From positions 310,001-374,000 of the forward strand of contig JACKAW010000003.1 of assembly GCA_020634885.1 (NCBI GenBank): 64,000 bases of DNA, read 5' to 3'. Made by a program: the position numbers and the translations under genes. The notes beneath the pieces were generated by a model. The model searched no databases, was not told the origin of the DNA, and saw only the letters and a list, made by a program, of their open reading frames with translations. The stretch's first letter is position 1; each line of letters starts with the position of its first letter. Shown piece after piece: positions 40,796 through 49,603 of this stretch. The stretch is from Anaerolineales bacterium (GTDB lineage: Bacteria; Chloroflexota; Anaerolineae; Anaerolineales; Villigracilaceae).

Positions 40796-41953
40796 CTATT
40801 CCTTCGGTTCGCCGAAAACGATAACAAGAATGTGTTGGTTGAGGAATTTTGGCTTTGCCTCTTCGTCTGGGGTAAATACCTGTCCCAGAGTGTATCCGCC
40901 AACAATTGGTACAGATTCTCCAAGAATTTCCTGTACGGCGGTGAGTTCAATGCCGGGGTATGCTTTGAGCAACATTTGCCAGGCAACATCTACAAGCACA
41001 AGCGCGAGGCGGGGTTTTGCATCTCCTAGTTTTTTCAAGGCTTGCTGAGCGGCAGCTTTGGCGGCACGTTCACAGGAGGCGCGGCTGCCAACCAAGAGGA
41101 AGGCATCTACCCCATCACGAACAACGGCGTTCATACGAAAACTTCCGTCAGCTTCTACACGGATCGGGGAGCGAACCACCATGCCATCATTTTGATCCAT
41201 GCCAAGGGGGTAGAGACGGGCAAGATAGCTTAATGGTGGAAATGCCCAATCACGCGCGGGGTAACCAAAAAGGCTGGCGTACGCCTCAGAGGCAGGGCGA
41301 CCATCCAATGTGCGCAGCCAAAATCCGCGTGAACGTGTGATGCGAAACTGGTTCCCTACTGGGTCCCAGCCATGGTCTGCCCCAACGCCGATGGATACAT
41401 TTCCACGCAGGATGGCGGCGCTCAAGCCGCCTGAGCCGGTTTGATTTCCAAGCATCTGGTAGGTGTTCCCTGTATGCAAGTCACCACTGGAAAGACCGCC
41501 GATCACATCCAACGCGGTGGGAAGTCCGTTACAAAATTGTTCGGCATCTCCATTGAAGCCATCTGCAAAGAAAAGAACGGATTGGCGTTCAACCCGTGCC
41601 GAGGTATATTGATCTATCTTTGCAGCGGTTTCACGTCCCGATTGTGCATACCCAGGAAGCCAAAGCGTTTCGACTTGAAAATCTCCGCTAAGCAACGCAA
41701 CCACTACCGAGTGCGGGTGCTGCCCATTGACGGTGAGTCCGGCTGGTGAACTGAACCCCAACAGAGGCGTATCGCTTAACAAACTGGAAACGCCGTTTAA
41801 TACTTCTCGCGGCTGGTATTGATGTGAAGAAATGACAATTGCCAACCCAGGCACGTTTGCCCCTAAGCGATTTAATGCCTGATGCGTAGCTTGTAAACCT
41901 GCTTCACGTCCGTCCAACGCTTGTGCGCTGCCTACAGAAGAAATAATCGCCAT
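40796..41953 (-). CDS. FIST-domain sensory protein
   Basis: The 385-residue protein has the FIST N domain (about 30-215, QPREVLNGVSSLL, LLGFSSPAGL, SVGADHGW-type end ISIGVG) and the FIST C domain (about 225-365, FLLVGSRASCERAAKAAAQQ, ESVPIVGGYTLGQV). FIST proteins bind small molecules, thought to be amino acids, and signal to nearby kinases. This gene directly follows the large histidine kinase gene (9-base gap), so it likely provides sensing for it. No signal peptide or membrane helix is seen. The name reflects F-box/intracellular signal transduction. Confidence 0.85.
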   Translation of the reverse strand: MAIISSVGSAQALDGREAGLQATHQALNRLGANVPGLAIVISSHQYQPREVLNGVSSLLSDTPLLGFSSPAGLTVNGQHPHSVVVALLSGDFQVETLWLPGYAQSGRETAAKIDQYTSARVERQSVLFFADGFNGDAEQFCNGLPTALDVIGGLSSGDLHTGNTYQMLGNQTGSGGLSAAILRGNVSIGVGADHGWDPVGNQFRITRSRGFWLRTLDGRPASEAYASLFGYPARDWAFPPLSYLARLYPLGMDQNDGMVVRSPIRVEADGSFRMNAVVRDGVDAFLLVGSRASCERAAKAAAQQALKKLGDAKPRLALVLVDVAWQMLLKAYPGIELTAVQEILGESVPIVGGYTLGQVFTPDEEAKPKFLNQHILVIVFGEPKE

Positions 41954-41962
41954 GCTGTACCG

Positions 41963-44900
41963 TTATCCTTCTGCTACGGGGACAGTAAAGTGGAATGTGG
42001 TGCCGGAGCGATATTCACTTTCAAACCAAATCTTACCGCCCTGCATTTCTACAAGGCTTTTGGTAATGTTCAACCCAAGCCCTGTACCCGGCGCTTCGCG
42101 TGCTTTGGGGTCGTCGGAGCGGAAGAATTTTTGGAATATCTTTTTCTGGTCTTCCGGGGTCATACCAATGCCGCTATCTTTCACCCAAAGATGAATAACA
42201 TGCGGCGCGCCATCGGCATCCCATTGGTTTCGGGTTGCCTCCACCCCTACTTGGATCAATCCGCTTTCGGGGGTGTATTTGAAGGCATTGCTTACAAGGT
42301 TGGTAAGCACTTGCGCCACACGGATGCGGTCTGCCCACATCAAGGGTATTTCAGGAGGAATTACCAGTTCGAGCCTTTGCTTCTTATCTTCCAATTGACG
42401 CGTAAAAGTTCGAATAACATCATCCACAAGATCTGGGACCGGCGAAGCCTTGAATTCGAGTCTTAAGCGACCGGCTTCGATCTTGGAGTTGTCGTTCAAA
42501 TCTGTGACCAAAGTAGACATACGTTCAACATTGGATTTGATCGTTGAAAGGAAGTTCTTTTGCATGTCGGTGATCTGCCCCACCGCGCCGCTCGCCAACA
42601 ATTCAGTGTAGCCTTTGATGGAAGTCATGGGGTTTTTGAGTTCATGCGCCACAAAGGAGACAAAGTCACTTTTGGCAAGATTTGCGCGTTGCACTTCACT
42701 GTACAGTTGCGCATTTGAAATGGCGATGGCAGCATGATCGGTAAGGCGGGTGAGGAATTCAATATCTGCCTGTGAACCGCCTGCACTTTCAAGATACAGT
42801 AATCCGATCACTGTCGTTTCGCGGCGAATGGGGATCACCATTTGCATTTTTGCAGAAATAAGTAATTTGTTAGCAGAGGCGCCAACTTCAGCCACAATAT
42901 TTTGGGGAAGCCCCGTTTCAACTGCCTGTTTCATGGAAGGCAGTTCAATCTTCATCATCTGGTCTTCACCCAGAGATGCCATTTGGGCGTCCAGCCCCTG
43001 ATGTGCCATGATGCGAAGTCTTTCCTCTTCAAAGGTCCCGATCAAGCCTGCATCTGCGCCTGACTGACGCAGCGCCCAATCGAGGGTAATGCGCATGGCG
43101 CGATCCATTTCGAGGCTGGCATTCAATTCGCGGTCAATGCGTTGCATGACAGAAAGTTCTTCCACACGGTTGGCAAGTTCCTGGTCGGTCAATGTGTAGA
43201 GGCGGGCATTTTCGATGGCAACCGCAGCCTGCCCTGCAAACGCGGTCAGCAGGGTTTGGTCGTTGATGACAAAAGGAAGTCCATCGCGGCGATTAATAAC
43301 CTCAATAACACCGATCACGCGGTCTTTGGCTTGCAGGGGCACAGCCAGTAGAGACTTACTCGAAAAGCCTGTTTGTTGATCAACTCCTTTGAAACGGTGC
43401 GAAGAGCGTTCTTCATTTTCGATGACCGGTTTCCTTGTATCCACTGCGCGACCGACAATGCCGGTTCCGGGTGCAAGCCTTTTACCGATCAAGTTACCGG
43501 CTACAGGACCAACTGTTACACGAAAAACCAATTCGTCGGTTTGGTCATCCACCAATAAAAGACTGCCCGCTTCGCAGTTTAAGATGCCAACCGCATTTTC
43601 AAGAATATTCTGCAAAAGCGGGTTAAGTTCCAAAGTGGATGTCAACTGACGGGTGATTTCGTTGAGAGTTGTTAATTGTCGGGCGCGTTCCTGGGTCTCT
43701 TTCAATAAACGTGCCTTAACGATAGCGCCTGCGGTCTGATCGGCAATGGCCTGCAAAAGCTCCATCTGCGCCCGGGTGTAGACAGTGGAGCCATCACGGC
43801 TTCCGACACTGAGTGCGCCGATCGACTCTGCCCCCGCATTGAGCGGAACGCCGATCCACGCGAAGATATTTTCAATAGTGGGTGTATGGTTTCTTGCCTG
43901 ACATTCACGAATGTAATCCTGCGTTACGATCGGGCGGCTCTTGCGAATCACCTCGGGAGATAAACCAACATTTGAAGCAAACGGCTGGTTCTCGCGTTTA
44001 AGGATACGTTCATTATTTTCAAGACAGAAACCATAATAATAAAAATCACTGTTCTTGTCATACAGTGTGATATGAAAGTGTGAGGTAGGTACAATTTGAG
44101 CGGTCTGGGCGTAGATCAATTCCAACACATCATCAAAGGTCAATGTGACGTTAACCCCTTGCGATACGCGGGTCAACGCATTCATTTCCTGAATGCGGCG
44201 CTCAAGATGCACAACGGTTTGAATGCGTTCAATGGCAACCGATGCCTGATCGCAAATATTTTCAAGAAAGCGCAGATCCCCCGGCGAATACGGCTGACCG
44301 GTCAGGCGCGGACCCAAAGCCAGCCAGCCATTGGGCTTCTCTTTGCCTGGAAAGGAAATAAACAGACGTGCGCCAAGCAAAGCAATACGTGAGTGCTCCG
44401 GCTTTAAGGCTTGCGGCAGATCATCCATATTATCCAGATACAGCGGCAGGTGTTCCTGCTTAAAATAGGAAACCAGCGAACTGGAAGAAGTAAAACGGAT
44501 GTCCGTGGTGGGTCGATTTCCATCGCCATACGCTGCCACAAAGAAATCATTGGCAGCATCGTATGTAAATACATGTAACTGTTCAGGGGCAAGCGATAAT
44601 GAGATCTGATCGCGCAACAAAGCGCTGATCGAATTCATATCCAAGGTGGTGGTAAGACGGTGTGAAAAATCCTCCAACTGTTCGGTGATCACACGCGTAC
44701 CGCGAAAAAAGAATGCATCCGTCATATTCTGCAAGCGCCCACGGAGCGGCTCCAGCACCAGTGCAAGCACAAATATGAACAACCCAGCCAGTATATTTCT
44801 AGGGAGCGCATTCCCAAAGATCAAAACCGCGCCCGCCGTCACAACCGCATAACCAACCGTCACCAAGGCAGAGAGGAGGAGGTACATCACCCCACGGCGT

Positions 44901-45955
44901 ACCAGATCATCAATGCGCAGGAAACGAAACCGCATGATGTTATAGCCCATCACAGCCGGAAAAATCACCGCAAACAAAAACAGAATGGGGTTGAAGGTAA
45001 TTCCAAAAATATTTCCAAGTGTAAGATACACAACCAACGGCGCAAAAGCAAATAACGCACCGATCAAGGTGTTACGCGCCTGTGATTGCACCACCGGCGA
45101 CTGGGCATAAAAAGCATAGTAAAAATTAAAGCCCAATAAAGCCAGAATTCCCACCGAATCCAGATAGTAAATATTCTGCCAGGTTGGAATATACCCAAGC
45201 GGGTCGTTGGCGTTAAAAAGGGTCGGGAAAGAGATCGCTGTAAGCAGCAACGCTGCAATGAAACCCATCCACCTTAAATAAGGACGTTTAATTAAGACAC
45301 GCGGCGAAGATGGGAATGAAAGCGCCAATGCCAGCGCTCCACCGCCTGCCATGGCGCAGGCAAATACCCAAACCAATGTCAATTCGTGGCTAGACCAGAT
45401 ATTAAAGGTCGTTGCTGTAATCAGAGAGAAGGAAGTAGCGAACATAATGAATGCGCGCCCAGCCGCTTCATTACGCCGCAGACCAAACGTCCAGATACTC
45501 AGCCCAAGAAATAAGAGGCTGAGAATGGCGGGCATGACCAGGTAAAAATTCACACCATCATCAGGAAACTGCTGTAAGACCACATTCAGGTCACGCGTTT
45601 CCCCATTCAAGAATGCCACCGTTAAAATTACATTTTCACCGGGTACAAACCCGTCCAAAATTTTTCGTACATCCCGGCTGGATGCCACCGGAATACCATT
45701 CACTGCTGTTAAACGATCTTTATTATGTACAAGGCTGTTTAATTCCCAAGCACCTGTATCAGCACCAGTATCTACAAATACAAGAGTGTGTTCATAAAAC
45801 GAACCAAGGAACGGCACCTGCATCCACTGAACAGCAAGAATAAGCGCCCACACAAGAACAGCCGCCGCCAGAGCTTGGTAAACCAATACAGCCCAAGTTA
45901 GGATGCGCCCTAAAAGTTTTTCATTAAATCGACCGTTCAAAATGTTGAATCCCAT
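41963..45955 (-). CDS. Membrane PDZ / multi-TM / four-GAF sensor histidine kinase
   Basis: The 1330-residue kinase begins with one helix (about 18-46), an extracytoplasmic PDZ-like domain (about 70-130; DRLTAVNGIPVASSRDVRKI), then seven or so membrane helices to about residue 400. The cytoplasmic part has four GAF domains (about 430-590, 610-770, 780-950 and 960-1100), a HisKA domain with phospho-His in FVAHELKNPMTSIKGYTEL and a HATPase domain (VLTNLVSNAFKY, DSGIGM, GTGLGLNITKSLV). PDZ plus a seven-helix unit resembles other Anaerolineae sensors. No receiver is attached. The FIST gene downstream is its likely partner; the response regulator is not nearby. Confidence 0.9.
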   Translation of the reverse strand: MGFNILNGRFNEKLLGRILTWAVLVYQALAAAVLVWALILAVQWMQVPFLGSFYEHTLVFVDTGADTGAWELNSLVHNKDRLTAVNGIPVASSRDVRKILDGFVPGENVILTVAFLNGETRDLNVVLQQFPDDGVNFYLVMPAILSLLFLGLSIWTFGLRRNEAAGRAFIMFATSFSLITATTFNIWSSHELTLVWVFACAMAGGGALALALSFPSSPRVLIKRPYLRWMGFIAALLLTAISFPTLFNANDPLGYIPTWQNIYYLDSVGILALLGFNFYYAFYAQSPVVQSQARNTLIGALFAFAPLVVYLTLGNIFGITFNPILFLFAVIFPAVMGYNIMRFRFLRIDDLVRRGVMYLLLSALVTVGYAVVTAGAVLIFGNALPRNILAGLFIFVLALVLEPLRGRLQNMTDAFFFRGTRVITEQLEDFSHRLTTTLDMNSISALLRDQISLSLAPEQLHVFTYDAANDFFVAAYGDGNRPTTDIRFTSSSSLVSYFKQEHLPLYLDNMDDLPQALKPEHSRIALLGARLFISFPGKEKPNGWLALGPRLTGQPYSPGDLRFLENICDQASVAIERIQTVVHLERRIQEMNALTRVSQGVNVTLTFDDVLELIYAQTAQIVPTSHFHITLYDKNSDFYYYGFCLENNERILKRENQPFASNVGLSPEVIRKSRPIVTQDYIRECQARNHTPTIENIFAWIGVPLNAGAESIGALSVGSRDGSTVYTRAQMELLQAIADQTAGAIVKARLLKETQERARQLTTLNEITRQLTSTLELNPLLQNILENAVGILNCEAGSLLLVDDQTDELVFRVTVGPVAGNLIGKRLAPGTGIVGRAVDTRKPVIENEERSSHRFKGVDQQTGFSSKSLLAVPLQAKDRVIGVIEVINRRDGLPFVINDQTLLTAFAGQAAVAIENARLYTLTDQELANRVEELSVMQRIDRELNASLEMDRAMRITLDWALRQSGADAGLIGTFEEERLRIMAHQGLDAQMASLGEDQMMKIELPSMKQAVETGLPQNIVAEVGASANKLLISAKMQMVIPIRRETTVIGLLYLESAGGSQADIEFLTRLTDHAAIAISNAQLYSEVQRANLAKSDFVSFVAHELKNPMTSIKGYTELLASGAVGQITDMQKNFLSTIKSNVERMSTLVTDLNDNSKIEAGRLRLEFKASPVPDLVDDVIRTFTRQLEDKKQRLELVIPPEIPLMWADRIRVAQVLTNLVSNAFKYTPESGLIQVGVEATRNQWDADGAPHVIHLWVKDSGIGMTPEDQKKIFQKFFRSDDPKAREAPGTGLGLNITKSLVEMQGGKIWFESEYRSGTTFHFTVPVAEG

Positions 45956-46116
45956 AAGTTTTGTGACTAAAATTTTACTCTACAATCACATCAGAGGTAT
46001 ATGGTACTTTCATGACAAAGGCGAAAGGTGGATACGCCATTTTATGGATGCTGCGCCTCATACCCCGCCCAAAACTGACTCTGCTTACCCAAACTTTTTT
46101 CTACACTGAAGCCCAA

Positions 46117-47841
46117 TCACTCCTGCGGCACATTCATTGCCATCAACGCCTCATACACCGATTCGGGTATCTCCGAAACCGCATAAATCCGAATGTACTC
46201 CAAACCATTGATGGTTATGATCTTTTCCGGCTCCACAACTCCTTCCAACACACCCAATAGTTGTTCGGTTTCGGGCTGCTTCGTCCGGGTAATAGGATAT
46301 AAAACCAGATAGTCCGCCTTGCTTAGTTCCTCTACAATGACGGCAAAATCATTATTCAATAGATATACACGTTTTAGAACCACCGTCTCACCGGGAAAGA
46401 AAAAGGAGAACGTCCCAAGACCGTTGTACACATAGGCGCGCAAATTACTCGCACCGGGTTTCATGGCGAGGTAATCTCCAGCCTCTGCAAAACCTTCACC
46501 ATAGCCATAAGTTGCTGCTTCACTCGCAATGGGGCTTTTATAAGTAAAGTAATACGGCGCGTAAGGTAATCCCTGTGCGATCTGTGCAAGAGGAAGCAGC
46601 ACCAAGGCAGTTGCCGATGCCCCCGCATAGACTGAAGCACGAAAACGCGTTTTCATCTGCATAATAGCCCATCCCCAGCCCAAACCCGCCATGACATCAA
46701 ATGCAATGTAGGAACTTAAAATGTAATGCTGCGAGTCGCGCCCTTGTGCCAGACCAAACATCAGAACAAATCCCAGCCCAAGTACGGCGAGATAGACCAG
46801 CATGGAATTTGTCGTCTTTTTATCTTCGGCGTAGAGAAAAAGTGGAATGGTCAGGAGCAAACCAAACCACGTTAGAGGCGTGGTCGAATCAGCCCATTTA
46901 TCCATAAAATACAGGAAACCATTCCCGCTGTCTTCCAATTCAAATTCCTGTGGGGCGAGTTCTTCGGTCACTTCGAGGCGGGCTCCTTGAAAGGCGTAAC
47001 TGAAGGCGTTGCCGTAAACATCCTTCAGCATTTTGCCGGGGGCAACCCACATGCCGGGCCATAAAATGAAATAGGTTAACGCCGCCGCAACGAACCATGC
47101 GATGAATATGTAGACCGCCCGCATGATGCGACCACGCCAGGGAGTGCGGGAAGATAACATGTCCCAAAGCAGCATCAGCCCAATGACACCGACCACCGCA
47201 ATGGATGATGATTTGGATAATTGCGCCAAGCCAAACGCCGCACCTGAGATCGCAAGGTAGAAAATCTTTCTTTCGCGCGTAAGGTAAACCTGCAAGCTCA
47301 AAAGGGACAGCAATACAAACAGGGCAAGCATACCTTCAAGGTTCATTAAACGCGAATGACCAAGATAGAAAGGCGAAACCGCCGCAAGTGTGATCGAAAG
47401 AAATGCCGAACGTGGATCCACCAACTTACTTAGTAAAAGGTAGCTTGCCATAGCCAGCGCTAACAACACCGCTGCATGGATGTATCGGCTGATGCGCACA
47501 AGGTCGAGCGGTTCTTTATCATGTTGGCGCATGAATTCTTCGAATTTCATTTTGAGCGGGTCGAAGTAGCCTTGTCCGTATCCACGGTATTCGGGGAAGT
47601 AGATGTGCATGGCAGTTGCCACGATCCACATATTGGTGACGCCGGGGTGATATTCAAAAATGGTATTCTCAAATTCAGCATGGGTCACAGCGTAATAAAA
47701 ATTCGCGCCGCGGACGATCCAACGGGGTTCATCCACGTTCAACATTCGGTCATTTTGCAACAGCCACGAAGGCAGTATCATGACCACAAGCAGCGCCAGT
47801 AAGAGGTATTTTTCACCGCGAGCAGAAAGGGGTTTCATCAT
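46117..47841 (-). CDS. Membrane glycosyltransferase, GT39/ArnT-like (GT-C fold)
   Basis: The 574-residue inner-membrane protein has about eleven helices. The first extracytoplasmic loop carries the Asp-Glu catalytic pair in LNVDEPRWIVRGANFY, typical for GT-C enzymes that use polyprenyl-phosphate sugars, and the C-terminal soluble domain has FFFPGETVVLKRVYLLNNDF and GLEYIRIYAV. The donor and acceptor are unknown. It overlaps the next gene's stop (ATGA, four bases), forming a coupled pair of paralogs that share FPEYRG, GQGY, YGNAFSYAFQGAR and the DE motif. Both probably act in the same glycan or glycoprotein pathway. Confidence 0.82.
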   Translation of the reverse strand: MMKPLSARGEKYLLLALLVVMILPSWLLQNDRMLNVDEPRWIVRGANFYYAVTHAEFENTIFEYHPGVTNMWIVATAMHIYFPEYRGYGQGYFDPLKMKFEEFMRQHDKEPLDLVRISRYIHAAVLLALAMASYLLLSKLVDPRSAFLSITLAAVSPFYLGHSRLMNLEGMLALFVLLSLLSLQVYLTRERKIFYLAISGAAFGLAQLSKSSSIAVVGVIGLMLLWDMLSSRTPWRGRIMRAVYIFIAWFVAAALTYFILWPGMWVAPGKMLKDVYGNAFSYAFQGARLEVTEELAPQEFELEDSGNGFLYFMDKWADSTTPLTWFGLLLTIPLFLYAEDKKTTNSMLVYLAVLGLGFVLMFGLAQGRDSQHYILSSYIAFDVMAGLGWGWAIMQMKTRFRASVYAGASATALVLLPLAQIAQGLPYAPYYFTYKSPIASEAATYGYGEGFAEAGDYLAMKPGASNLRAYVYNGLGTFSFFFPGETVVLKRVYLLNNDFAVIVEELSKADYLVLYPITRTKQPETEQLLGVLEGVVEPEKIITINGLEYIRIYAVSEIPESVYEALMAMNVPQE

Positions 47842-49559
47842 AGGTCGGCAAGTCTTTCAAAAATATCCTCTGGAAGAGAATCCACTTTATAAATGCGGAC
47901 ATATTCATACCCGTCCATCCAGATGACGTGAAAAGGTTCAACCGCTTCAAGAATATTGATAAATGGATGATATTTTTCCATTTGAATCTGGTTGGCATAA
48001 TAAACGACCAGATAGTCGGAAGCCCGCAGGTTGCCAATCAGGTCTTCGGCGTGGTCGCCGTCAATATAATATGGGCGGAAGCTTATCGTATTGCCGGGAT
48101 AATAGAAGGAAAAACATCCACGGCTGTAATATGAAAAAACTGTAGATTCAGCCGCATTGGGTTGTTGAGCCAGATACTGCGCCGCGATTTCAAGGGCTTC
48201 ACCGTACGGCTTTTGTGGATATTCACTGTACCATCCCAGCGTCTGTAACATTGGATTTCGGTAGGTATAGTAGTATGGAAAGAACGAAAGTGCGCTGCCC
48301 GCCTGCAACATCAAAACCAGCGCCAAGCCCGCATATTGAATTTGCATCTTGCGCAAGGGATGGCGCTCAGCCAGCCAACCCAAAGCAGACATCCACCCCA
48401 ATGCCGCGAGCAGATTCACCGACACATAACTGGACGCAATGTAATGCGGAGAGTTACGTCCCTGTGCAAGACCGATGAGCAGGACGAATGCGAGCGTGTT
48501 CACAACCAACAGCGTAAACAAAACTCGATTTTGACGCGCCCGTTCCGGGTGCTGCGTGAACGGAAGGACGATCCCCAACAAAAATCCAAGCCATGTAAAC
48601 GGAGTAGTACGATAAAGAAGCACTTTGGCAATATCCCATACGCCGGTCGAAGTGGTATCCAGGCTGAATTCTGAGACATTCAAGTCTTCAGTTACGGTCA
48701 ACCTCGCACCCTGAAAAGCGTAACTGAAAGCATTGCCGTATACTTGATAAAGCATTTTCCCCGGAGCCACCCACATGCCGGGCCAGAAAACAAAATAAGT
48801 AAGCGCCAGCACAGCAAACCAGATACCAAAGGTTTTGAACACGTTCACAACTGCCCTGCCCCAGCCCTGTCCGCGTTCTTCGATCAACTGCATCAACAGC
48901 AAAATCCCCACACCCGCCAGCATGGCAATCGCAGAAGATTTCGACAACTGTGCAAACCCCGCCGCCACGCCGGAAATCAGCAAAAAGATAAATTTGCGGT
49001 CTTTCATAAAATACACAGCCAGCGCCAACAGCGAAACCAGCACGAACAATGCCACCATTGCCTCGTGCGTCAGCATACGGGTCAGACCGAGATAATATGG
49101 ATCGAAGGTTACGAATAATGCCGCAAAAGCCGCCATCCACCTGGGAATGAATTTTTGTAAAAGAAAATACAACAATAAAAATAGAACAAGAAGGACAAGG
49201 ACCTGGATCGTGCGCGAATACTCCAACAGTTTCAAAGGGTCATATCCGTGCTTTATCATGAATGGATCGAGCAATCCCTTTTCATAGCTCAAGTAGCCTT
49301 GTCCAAACCCGCGATATTCAGGGAAATAGAGGAACATTGCAAAGGCAATGATCGCCATGGTCGTCACAGCAGGCTGATATTCATAGACCGTGTTTTCAAA
49401 CTCCCTCTGTCCCAAGGCATAATAAAAGTTCGCGCCCATACTCAACCAGTGCGGTTCATCAAGTGTCACAAAGCTGTCGATCTTTGCAAGCCTCGGCGCG
49501 AGGAACACAGCAATCAAACCAAGATAAATAAAAACATCCGTCAATTTATTTCGATTCAT
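47838..49559 (-). CDS. Membrane glycosyltransferase, GT39/ArnT-like, paralog of the preceding gene
   Basis: The 573-residue polytopic protein repeats the features of its downstream neighbour: the DE pair in VTLDEPHWLSMGANFYYALG, FPEYRGFGQGYL, the YGNAFSYAFQGARLTVTEDL loop and a C-terminal soluble region with SFYYPGNTISFRPYYIDGDH. The start MNRNKLTDVF at 49559 is preferred because TATAAT lies seven bases upstream, implying a leaderless transcript; a start two codons pairs upstream (MRPMNRN, 49568) would overlap the -10 box. It overlaps the following gene in the operon by ATGA. Donor likely a polyprenyl-linked sugar. Confidence 0.82.
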   Translation of the reverse strand: MNRNKLTDVFIYLGLIAVFLAPRLAKIDSFVTLDEPHWLSMGANFYYALGQREFENTVYEYQPAVTTMAIIAFAMFLYFPEYRGFGQGYLSYEKGLLDPFMIKHGYDPLKLLEYSRTIQVLVLLVLFLLLYFLLQKFIPRWMAAFAALFVTFDPYYLGLTRMLTHEAMVALFVLVSLLALAVYFMKDRKFIFLLISGVAAGFAQLSKSSAIAMLAGVGILLLMQLIEERGQGWGRAVVNVFKTFGIWFAVLALTYFVFWPGMWVAPGKMLYQVYGNAFSYAFQGARLTVTEDLNVSEFSLDTTSTGVWDIAKVLLYRTTPFTWLGFLLGIVLPFTQHPERARQNRVLFTLLVVNTLAFVLLIGLAQGRNSPHYIASSYVSVNLLAALGWMSALGWLAERHPLRKMQIQYAGLALVLMLQAGSALSFFPYYYTYRNPMLQTLGWYSEYPQKPYGEALEIAAQYLAQQPNAAESTVFSYYSRGCFSFYYPGNTISFRPYYIDGDHAEDLIGNLRASDYLVVYYANQIQMEKYHPFINILEAVEPFHVIWMDGYEYVRIYKVDSLPEDIFERLADL

Positions 49560-49566
49560 GGGGCGC

Positions 49567-49603
49567 ATTATACCTTTACATCCCGAATGGTAAAATTCTC
49601 GGC
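49567..49603. promoter_or_regulatory. Divergent promoter pair with leaderless spacing
   Basis: On the minus strand TTTACC-N16-TATAAT (-10 at 49572-49567) precedes ATG 49559 by seven bases. On the plus strand TAAAAT (49591-49596) precedes GTG 49604 by seven bases. The two -10 boxes and starts are mirror images, and neither start has a ribosome binding site. Confidence 0.5.

Noticed and set aside
41921..42466. 181-codon plus-strand frame opposite the large kinase gene
   Set aside because: Shadow of the HATPase domain; no start signals or family match.
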